A stretch of DNA of 12,286 bases, taken from Bacillota bacterium (GTDB lineage: Bacteria; Bacillota; Clostridia; Acetivibrionales; DSM-1351). The stretch covers positions 1-12,286 of the forward strand of contig JAEYNY010000071.1 in NCBI GenBank assembly GCA_023412275.1, read 5' to 3'. Positions 1-8,500 of this stretch are shown one piece after another; position 1 is the stretch's first letter; every line of letters begins with the position of its first letter. A program made the translations under genes and the position numbers. Below the pieces are notes generated by a model. That model had not been told where the DNA came from. It saw nothing but the letters and a program-made list of their open reading frames with translations, and made no database searches.

Positions 1-1331
1 TATTAGAGCCTCGAATTTTGCTCCTGGATGAACCAACTATAGGATTGGACGGATACTTTAAAGAGAAATTAGCCTATATTCTTAAAAGATTACAGGCAGA
101 GGGTGTCACAGTTCTATTAGTCAGCCATGATATAGAGTTTTGTGCTCAGTATGCTGACTGCTGTGCTATGTTTTTTGATGGCTCTATAGTTACCTGTGGA
201 GAGCCGAAGGATTTCTTTTCAGGCAATAATTTTTATACGACTGCTGCCAATAGAATGTCTAGGCATATATTGCCAGAGGTTATCACCGTTGACGATTTGA
301 TTTTGGCATGTGGTGGAACAGTAGAAAAAGCAGATTTTGAGCCTTCTAATATTTTACACAAGGATAGCAGGGAGAAAAATAAGTCTGCCTCCAAAGCAGA
401 CAGCATTTGCCGGGTACCAAAGTGGCGAAAACCTGTAGCATTATGTTTACTGGTTTTAAGTATTTTCATAGGTGCAACCATAATGAATCCAGATTTGGAA
501 ATAGCAATGGGAGACATAGATGATGGAGTATTATCAGCACTAGGCTCATGGAAGTATGCTATATCTGTGATTTTACTGGCACTATCAGCCGGTGGTGCAT
601 TAACCTTGATGTCCTGGGGAAGAAACAGAAATGATATAGAGGATAACATACAGACAACCGCAGAAAAAAGGATGCTAAGCAAGAGGACGTTGGTGGCGGC
701 AGGTATGATTTTGCTGCTAATTCCACTTACTATTTTTATTGGAGTATTCTACCTAGATGATAGGAAGTACTATTTTATATCGCTATTAGTAATATTAGAA
801 ACAATGGTTCCCTTCATCATGATATATGAGGGACGTAACCCCCAGGCAAGAGAGCTTGTAGTAATTTCGGTGCTCTGTGCTATCGGCGTTGCGGGTCGTG
901 CTGCATTTTTTATGCTTCCACAGTTTAAACCGGTGGTAGCTATAGTAATTATTTCAGCTGTGGCCTTTGGTGGAGAAACCGGATTCTTGGTGGGAGCTGT
1001 AATTGGATTTGTTTCCAACTTTTTCTTTGGACAAGGTCCTTGGACACCATGGCAAATGTTTGCATTTGGAATTATAGGTTTTTTTGCCGGAGTACTATTC
1101 CGAAAAGGCTTGTTATTGAGAACCAGGCTTTCGCTTTGTATATTTGGAGGAATATCGACATTCTTTATTTATGGTGGAATTATGGATCCTGCATCGGTGC
1201 TTATATTTCAAGCAAACCCAAAAGCAGAGATGTTTTTGGCAGCATATCTTTCAGGTCTACCATTTAATATGATACATGCAATTGCCACTGTATTTTTCTT
1301 ATGGGTAGCGGCTCCTGCAATGCTGGAGTAA
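1..1331 (+). CDS. ECF transporter fusion: ATPase C-terminal half plus CbrT-like S component (5' truncated)
   Basis: The reading frame is open from the window edge (codons from base 3), so the N-terminus, Walker A and signature motif lie upstream. Visible residues begin LEPRILLLDEPTIGLD, a Walker B plus D-loop, followed by the H-switch in LLVSHDIEF. This is the end of an ECF-type ABC ATPase. A linker with two hydrophobic segments (about 430-486 and 550-618) leads into a six-helix-like membrane domain (about 690-1328). That domain contains ARELVVISVLCAIGVAGRAA, LPQFKP and GQGPWTPWQMFAFG. From memory these are typical of ECF S components of the CbrT (cobalamin) type; that assignment is not proven here. 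The protein should sit in the cytoplasmic membrane and import a small ligand with a T component encoded elsewhere. ATPase and S component are usually separate proteins, so the fusion is notable. The frame ends at TAA 1329-1331, but a family-like tail continues in frame after it. Confidence 0.85.
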   Translation, partial: LEPRILLLDEPTIGLDGYFKEKLAYILKRLQAEGVTVLLVSHDIEFCAQYADCCAMFFDGSIVTCGEPKDFFSGNNFYTTAANRMSRHILPEVITVDDLILACGGTVEKADFEPSNILHKDSREKNKSASKADSICRVPKWRKPVALCLLVLSIFIGATIMNPDLEIAMGDIDDGVLSALGSWKYAISVILLALSAGGALTLMSWGRNRNDIEDNIQTTAEKRMLSKRTLVAAGMILLLIPLTIFIGVFYLDDRKYYFISLLVILETMVPFIMIYEGRNPQARELVVISVLCAIGVAGRAAFFMLPQFKPVVAIVIISAVAFGGETGFLVGAVIGFVSNFFFGQGPWTPWQMFAFGIIGFFAGVLFRKGLLLRTRLSLCIFGGISTFFIYGGIMDPASVLIFQANPKAEMFLAAYLSGLPFNMIHAIATVFFLWVAAPAMLE

Positions 1332-1370
1332 TTGGACAGAATTAAGCTCAAATATGGGCTTATTGAGTAG
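1332..1370 (+). other. In-frame C-terminal tail stranded behind a TAA stop
   Basis: Directly after TAA 1329-1331 the same frame reads LDRIKLKYGLIE and then TAG at 1368-1370. S components of this type, as I recall them, end with a basic segment of the form MLEKLDRIKxKYGLI. Changing the TAA to AAA (Lys) would restore exactly that pattern. The stop therefore looks like a recent nonsense change, a sequence error, or a read-through codon that removes the last 13 residues. Confidence 0.6.
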
Positions 1371-1477
1371 GCAATTACTTATTAAATAGTAATATAAAGA
1401 TTTGAATATTGATAACAAAGAAATTTAATATGTATAAATTTTAGAAGTAATGAAAAAACGAATAAAATTAAAAATAT

Positions 1478-1486
1478 AAGGAGGTG
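1478..1486 (+). promoter_or_regulatory. Strong Shine-Dalgarno sequence placed 57 nt before the ExbB-like start
   Basis: TAAGGAGGTGC at 1477-1487 matches the 16S anti-Shine-Dalgarno complement at 10 of 11 positions. No start codon follows at normal distance except non-productive ones. The ATG at 1542 is the only usable start of the ExbB-like frame, because TAA at 1515-1517 closes that frame upstream. AGGAGG ends at 1484, 57 nt before the ATG. Confidence 0.6.
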
Positions 1487-1488
1487 CA

Positions 1489-1536
1489 TAGTCCATATCA
1501 TTGTTTAATACTTCTAAAATAGAAAGGTATGGACTA
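1489..1536 (+). promoter_or_regulatory. Hairpin between Shine-Dalgarno and start codon of the ExbB-like gene
   Basis: TAGTCCATA (1489-1497) and TATGGACTA (1528-1536) are perfect inverted repeats around a 30-nt loop. The loop can form a smaller stem, CTTCT (1511-1515) with AGAAAG (1521-1526) with one bulged A. If the RNA folds, only 9 nt remain between AGGAGG (1479-1484) and the ATG at 1542, which is an ideal spacing. This arrangement is known from phage T4 gene 38. The element could make translation depend on folding. Confidence 0.55.
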
Positions 1537-1541
1537 AATAC

Positions 1542-2171
1542 ATGGAATTTTCTATAGGTAGCATTTTACATCAGATTGGACAAGTGGCATTAGTACCCTG
1601 CATGGTTATGCTTGGACTATTTTTAATAGCGGGGCTACTTAATACAGGAGGGGTAATAGTTGAATACTTTTTAGAGAGACGGAAATCAAAGGAAAATATT
1701 CCTCAACTATTAGCGCAGATATCTCATACAGATATGACTTTTATTGATAACCTCATTAAAGACAGTAAGCTTGTAGCCCGTCAGAAAAAAGCTGCAATGA
1801 AGCTCGTTGAGGCAAAAGACATACCACACAATTCATTGATAACTATGGCACAAACCATATTAGCGGAAGAAGAGGCATTCTATGAAAAAAACTCCATGAT
1901 TACTGATATTGTAGCAAAACTGGCTCCTATGTTTGGTCTTTTGGGAACACTTATTCCTTTGGGACCGGGTATAGTAGGTCTTGGAAAAGGTGATACCGCC
2001 TTGCTCAGTGCATCCATGGGTACAGCCTTTGACTCTACCATTATAGGATTAATAGCAGCAGCCTTTTGTTTTGTAATATCAAATATTCGTAAACGATGGT
2101 ATGCAAAATATATGAACGAACTAGAATCAATAATGGAATGTATCCTGGAGGGAGTAAAATCAAATGCTTAG
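1542..2171 (+). CDS. MotA/TolQ/ExbB-family proton channel protein
   Basis: This 209-residue protein has the ExbB/TolQ plan. A first membrane helix (about 14-43) is followed by a cytoplasmic helical region (44-125) and two further helices (about 125-147 and 158-181). Helix 2 carries LAPMFGLLGTLIPLGPGI, matching the ExbB motif APxxGLxGTVxGI; its Thr136 corresponds to the pore Thr148 of E. coli ExbB. Helix 3 carries FDSTIIGLIAAAF, with Thr166 in the place of ExbB Thr181. Such proteins form a pentameric ring that couples proton flow to movement of a partner. The gene overlaps the following ExbD-like gene by 8 nt, as expected for subunits made together. The start is ATG 1542, the only one available in frame. 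A weak AGAAAGG lies 14 nt upstream and a strong site lies behind a hairpin. What it energises is not known; the downstream surface protein is the obvious candidate. Confidence 0.88.
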   Translation: MEFSIGSILHQIGQVALVPCMVMLGLFLIAGLLNTGGVIVEYFLERRKSKENIPQLLAQISHTDMTFIDNLIKDSKLVARQKKAAMKLVEAKDIPHNSLITMAQTILAEEEAFYEKNSMITDIVAKLAPMFGLLGTLIPLGPGIVGLGKGDTALLSASMGTAFDSTIIGLIAAAFCFVISNIRKRWYAKYMNELESIMECILEGVKSNA

Positions 2172-2472
2172 GAGTTCAAGGTTAAGAAGAAAGAAGGGTG
2201 ACGCTCAGGAAGTAAACCCAATGGAAAGTGTTGCAAACCTTGTAGATATTATGCTGGTTTTTTCATGCGGCTTAATGGTTTCTATAGTGCTTAACTGGAA
2301 TGTAGACCTTGCAAATGTTACCGGCATTATTGATGAAAGTCAGCTTATTCCATTGGACGACCCCGAATTCATTACAGAAGAAAGCACAAACTTAGGGGGC
2401 TATGAATCAAAGGGTGTTGTTATACAAGATCCAAAGACCGGTAAGATGTACGTTGTGTCAAACGGAAAATAA
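2164..2472 (+). CDS. Small ExbD-like membrane protein, DUF2149 type
   Basis: This 102-residue protein has a basic cytoplasmic N-terminus (RSSRLRRKKG), one membrane helix (about 23-43) and an acidic exterior tail. The helix reads NLVDIMLVFSCGLMVSIVL, strikingly like the ExbD/TolR signature PLVDVMLVLLIIFMV. Asp28 falls where the essential proton-carrying Asp25 of E. coli ExbD lies. I assign it to DUF2149 from memory of proteins found next to MotA/TolQ/ExbB genes in methanogens and clostridia. It is shorter than ExbD (about 140 residues) and has no visible peptidoglycan-binding domain. The start ATG overlaps the end of the ExbB-like gene (ATGCTTAG), with GGAGG at 2147-2151. It is probably the central rotor or stator subunit of the same proton channel. 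Confidence 0.8.
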   Translation: MLRSSRLRRKKGDAQEVNPMESVANLVDIMLVFSCGLMVSIVLNWNVDLANVTGIIDESQLIPLDDPEFITEESTNLGGYESKGVVIQDPKTGKMYVVSNGK

Positions 2473-2541
2473 CTAACTTTATTGGCTGATAAGGATGAAA
2501 AAGTTATAAATACACGCAATAATTTACAAGGGGATAATCTG

Positions 2542-5500
2542 ATGAGAGCTATAAAACTACTATGTTCTATACTGCTATGTGTTGCTATTATTAATGCACA
2601 GGTCTTTACGGGGATGACAGCATTGGCTGTTGATGGCGGAAGTGGTGTGGAAAATGGTGATGCTATTCAAGACACTGTTCAAAATAAAGCGGAAGGGTTA
2701 GAAACAAAAAAAATAACTGTAAATTTTGATTTAAATGGAGTCAATGCAACGGTAATTCCTGATGCACAGGTGGATGTCGCTGTAAGTTCTAAAATAGAAA
2801 AGCCTGCAGTTGCTGGATATACTACTGATACAGAAGAATATGTATTCCTGGGATGGTCTTTGATAAAGTCGGGTGAAGGGAAAGAGACATATTGGGATTT
2901 TGATAATAGTATAGAAGCTAATACCACAGTTGGAGAAGAGAGTACAGCTATTACACTGTATGCCCAATGGCAGATAAATGATTTGTTTTCATCAGGTACT
3001 GAACAAGCTCCTTTCAAAATAAAAAATACTGATATGCTAAGTAGGCTGGCTGAGAATGTTAATAACGGAAAGTCATATAAAGACTGTTATTTTCAATTGG
3101 CAACCGATATTTTGCTTACAGATAGCTGGATAGCTATAGGAAATGAGTCTTCTCCTTTTTCAGGATATTTTGATGGATTGAATCATACTATAAAAGGACT
3201 TTCCATTAAGTCGGATAATAGTTATCAGGGACTTTTTGGAGTGTTATCAGGTGCCCAAATCAAAAACCTTGCTGTAATGGGTGATATAACTGGTAATGAG
3301 TATATTGGTGCAGTTGCAGGTATTGCACAGAACAATACTATCATTTCAAACTGTTATAGTTCTGCAAATATTCAAGGTAATAATAAGATTGCTGGAATAG
3401 TCGGAGCAAACGATACAACCAGTTATCAGGCAAACTGTTTTACTGTAGGAAGTATAACAACTGCCGCGTCTGGTATAACATTGGGGGCAATTACCAGTGA
3501 AAATGCAGAAAATAATATTAATTGCTATTATCTAGATACAAGTGTGGTGGGAGCAGTTGATAATCAAAAAGCTACGGCATGTACAAAAGAAGAGTTTACC
3601 AATGGTCATGTAGCCTATCTACTTGATAACGGCGGCAGTCAGGATAGAACAATGCTGTGGAGTCAGGGAGAGACTCATCCGATTTTTGCAGAAGAGGACA
3701 ATAAAGCTGTTTATAAATTATCTATAGATAAGCAGGGAAATGGTACAACTGATGCGCCTGGATATGCAAAAGCAGGTCAGCTGTTGGAAATTGCAATTAA
3801 CGCTGATATTGACAATATAATAAAGTTATTCTCAGTATCAGATGGTAACAGTATAATTGCTGAAGGTAGCGGATCAGATAAATGTACCTTTACTATGCCA
3901 GAAAGAGATATTATATTAACAATCAACATTGTTAAAAAGACTGCAGAGGAATTTAAGGTTACCTTTAATGCCAATGGAGGACATTTTGTAGAGGGTGAAG
4001 AGGTTCAGAACACCAAGGAGACGATTATAGCAGCCGGCAACAAGGTGAAAGCTGAAATGGTAATACCCACAAAGGAAAACAGTGAAGATGTATTCTATAA
4101 TTTATTCACTGGCTGGTACATAGATGAAGAATGTACGAAACCATATAACTATAATGAAGCGGTTACTGAGAACCTGATATTATATGCAAAATGGGTTCCG
4201 GTCAGAGAAGTAAATATAGTTTTTGATGGTAATGTTTCGGAAACGGACATTATTTCAAATATCCCAGAGAGACAGAAGGTAGTGAAGACAGGTGACAATG
4301 CAGATAAAATATTGGCTGTAGATAATCCTGAAAGAGAAAAAAGTCCAATCAAAAGACATGATCTTCTGGGCTGGTCCTTAATTAAATCAGGGGAAGGCTC
4401 AGATGTATACTGGGATTTTGATACAAATATGGTAAGTAAAATTGTATCTACAGAGAATGGAGAAAATCCAACCATAACTCTGTATGCTCAATGGAAGACT
4501 GTTGATTTATTTACAACAGGTACTGAATCCGAGCCATTTAAGGTAAAAGATACATTTGTACTAAGCAAGCTTGCGGAAAAGGTTAACTCAGGTAATACAT
4601 ATGAAAATTGTTATTTTGAACTGGCAACTTCATTGGATTTAAGCGAGTTTACACAAAGCTGGATACCAATAGGCAATGGTCAGAATCCTTTCAAAGGACA
4701 TTTTTCGGCAGGCTTGATAGTACCTGAGCCACCTGCTGAAGAAAATGGTTTTAAAAAATTATTTTCTAATATTAAGAACTTTATATTTGGAGAAGAAGAG
4801 ATAGCAGCACAACAAAATACAGATCATTATTATACTATTTCAGGTCTTACTATAGAGGGAACAGTCAACTACAGTGGTCTGTTCGGTAATGTTGCTGGTG
4901 GGAGCATCAAAAATCTTGCTGTGTATGGTACAGTAAAGGGCGGCGATTACACAGGCGGAATTGCTGGCTATGTAGGTTCTGGTGAAACAATCGAGAACTG
5001 TATATCAAATGTTATAGTAAGCGGTCGTAATAGTGTAGGTGGTGTTGTCGGTAAAACTGAGGATAAGGCATTTATTAAGAACTGCATTAATACACAGAGT
5101 ATCTCAGGAACTAATTTAGTTGGCGGTATAGCAGGCGAAATGGGAAGAGAAGCCAGAATAGTAGATTGTAAAAACCTGAACGATATTACTGGAACAAAAA
5201 AGGTTGCTGGTCTTGTAGGTGAATTTACTGATGAAATAACAGCTATAGTTAATAGCTATAATACAGGAAAGATAACAGGCAAGGACAATACTGCTGGTCT
5301 TGTAGGCAGTTTGAATGGAACGATTCCAGATATATCAGTGATTAGAAACTGCTATAATACCGGAACTATCACTGGTTCGAATTATACTGGGGGACTTATT
5401 GGTCAAATTGGAAGCAAAACACCTGTGGGAGATAGCATAAGCAACTGTTATAATGCTGGTAATATTAATTCGGATGGAAGCTATGTAGGAGGAATAACAG

Positions 5501-8500
5501 CATACTTGCCAAAGGGCTCAAGAATTTCAAACTGCTATAATGTTGGCAGTATAAATTCAACTAAGGCATCAGTCTCAGGTGTTGGAGGAATAACCGGCTT
5601 TAACTATGTAAACAGCTCGTCGGCCGTTGAAATACCATCAAGCTATGTGGTGAACTGCTATAATTACGGAACTATCTCAGCGGTGGCATCCCAAAAAGTA
5701 GGTGCTATAACCGGCTGGATAGATACCAATAAATTTATCGGCTTTGTAAATAAAAATGAAGGTTGTTACTATCTAGATTTCGCTGTTAAAGGAATATCAA
5801 AGCTTTTTGATGCTAATGAAAATATGGCAAAAACTGCTGAGCAATTTGCAAGTGGAGAGGTGGCTTTTTTACTTGACAAGGGTCAATCCTATCCAAGGCT
5901 TAACAATTGGAGTCAGGGATCAAATTATCCGATTTTTGCTGATGAAGGAAATCTCCAGGTATATAAAATAACTATTAATGAGAATTTTGGTGGTACTGTT
6001 GAAAAGGTTGGTTTCGGTAAGGCTGGAACAACAGTAGCTATTGATGCAATACCTGATACTAATTACATAATAAATAAAGCGGTTGTTACAGATAGCGAAA
6101 ATACAAAATATATGGTAAATATCGATAATTCAACTATTACTTTCCAGATGCCGGAGGACAATATATCTGTAGATGTGAGTTTTATAAGTAAACCACCCGA
6201 AGGTGAATTTACTATAACCTTTGATAGCAATGGTGGTTCAAAGGTTGAAAAGCAAGTTATCGTTGCAGGTGGTAGGGTAATAATACCAGAGGCTCCAGTT
6301 TTCGAGGGCAAGAATTTTACCGGATGGTATTTAGATGGGGAGCTATATGATTTCAGCTCTGCAATAGTAAGTGATATTACATTACAGGCAGGTTGGAGTG
6401 AAGAAAATATTGCAACAGTATCTTTTAATGTAAACAGACCAGATGGAACAGAGGGAAGTGTAGCTCCGGAGCCTATAACTATAAATAAAGGTGATACTGT
6501 AACGCAGCCAAGCAGCCCTGTATGGAATAGTAAAAGTGCAATAGTACTATATAAATTTGATGGTTGGTATACCAAAAAATCGGGAGGAGAAAAATGGAAT
6601 TTTAATTACCCGATTAATAGTAATATGACACTCTACGCACGTTGGATTGAGATGGATGGGCTCGAAGGAGGTATTACACCAGACAAGGCGGTAGTTATCA
6701 ACTCAGTAGATGAGTTGGCACAGCTAGCAAACAATGTTAATACAGCTAAAAGTTATGAAGATCTGTATTTTAAGTTGGGACAAAACATTGATTTATCTGA
6801 TTTTAATACTACTTGGGAATCCATTGGTTTCCACAACAATATAAGTACTCCTGCTCAAATAAAATCACCAACACCTCAAGAAGGCTCTAAAACCTTTCAA
6901 GGTCATTTTGATGGAGGTGGATATACCATTACGTTGCAGAGTAATCAGATGTACCCATTATTCGGGTGTATAGGTGTATCTGGCTCTGTTAGCAATTTAA
7001 ACGTAAAGGCTGTATTGGAACCAAATGCTAATCGTCAATGCTTCGGTGGAATAGTTGGATTTAATTTTGGAGAACTAAAGAATTGTAATGCTGATATAGA
7101 CACTACCAATAAAGAGCTGAAAGGCTTTAACATATGTGCTGGTGGAATTTCCGGTGTTAATGTTGGTAATATATTAGATTGTACGGCAAAAGTTGTATTA
7201 AATGGCGGTCAGTATACGGGAGGAATTTCAGGCCTTTTTAAATACAATGAGATTAATAATTGTACATTGAAAAGCGGAAGCGAGATTAACAGCACTGGCG
7301 GTATGTCAGGTGGTATAGTTGGCTGTATGGCAAGTACTAGTGAGGATCCTAATGAGCAGAGTATTATACGCAACTGTGTTACTGAGGTAGGGACAGTTAT
7401 AACTGGTACAGCCTCCTCCATCGGGGGTATTGTCGGTCATGCGGTATATGATATAAGGGACTGTACCAATAATGCAACTGTAGAAACTACTAATAACTCA
7501 GTGGCTGGTATTGTAGGCTATCAAGGTGCAGGCAGATTATCGATAGAAAGATGTATAAATGCTGGCTCGATTTCAGGAACAGATAAAATAGGTGGTCTTG
7601 TGGGGAGTGCTGGAACTTCAACTGTAAGGAATTGCTATTCAACAGGAAATGTAACAGCTACAAAAGGTGCTGCAGGAGGTTTGTTGGGAAGTGCATGTCA
7701 ATTAATTCAAAGCTGCTACTGGTATGGACATCATGTAATGGCAACAACAGATGCAGCGGCAATTTGTCCGGTGGATATAGGTGACAAAATGGATGATTGC
7801 TATTATGTTTCTTCTACCGACCTGAGTAGGAGTGATGAAGATAGAACATTAGATGACTCGAATGGCAACGCTCGGGGAATGAGTGCAGATGATTTTACTA
7901 ATGGTAAGGTTGCATACTTATTGGACAGAGCAAATGGTACCAAGGTATGGACTTTAGATGGTTTGAGTATCGGACCTGTATTTGGTTCACCTCATTATTA
8001 TATTGTAAGTGGAATTATTGCAGGTGAAATAACTGCCGGTACTTTGATTATAAATAGCCCCGATACAAAGGTTTATGAAGGTAATACTGCATATACAGCT
8101 CCACAAAATCAATTTAAGGTGGATGTACAGATTAATCAATTTCAAGGGGAAGTAGAAGAAGGCCATTATGCAAAATATGTTTTGGATAGCCTGATTTTAG
8201 TTCAAAATGGGATATCAACAAATATTGAAAATGGTTCAACCTTTAGATCGGTCGACGGAGATAGCTTAGTTACTGCTACATTGAAAGTTGAAAAAGGAAT
8301 CATACCTGATGTCGGAGGCGGAAACGGCAACAGTGATGGCACTGGAACTGGGAATGGTAGTGGTACTGGTGACGGCACTGGAACTGGGGATGGCAGTGGT
8401 ACTGGTGACGGCACTGGAACTGGAACTGGGGATGGCAGTGGTACTGGTGATGGCACTGGAACTGGAACTGGGGATGGCAGTGGTACTGGTGACGGCACTG

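Noticed and set aside
1343..1362. Stem TAAGCTC/GGGCTTA as terminator of the ECF gene
   Set aside because: It has a G-U pair, no following run of T, and lies in the former coding tail.
1374..1393. Inverted repeat ATTACT/AGTAAT
   Set aside because: Six bp, almost all A-T, no T-run; too weak to call a terminator or operator.
1402..1431. Possible promoter TTGAAT, 18-nt spacer, TAATAT before the ExbB-like gene
   Set aside because: Only 4 of 6 matches in each hexamer within very AT-rich DNA; chance matches are expected.
1371..1541. Cobalamin riboswitch ahead of the channel operon
   Set aside because: Expected from the B12 theme, but I find no B12-box-like sequence or multi-stem structure. The same holds for 8995-9083 and 10758-10954.
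2482..2541. TTG 2482 as start of the giant surface protein
   Set aside because: No ribosome site before it, and the signal peptide begins at ATG 2542, which has AAGGGG upstream.
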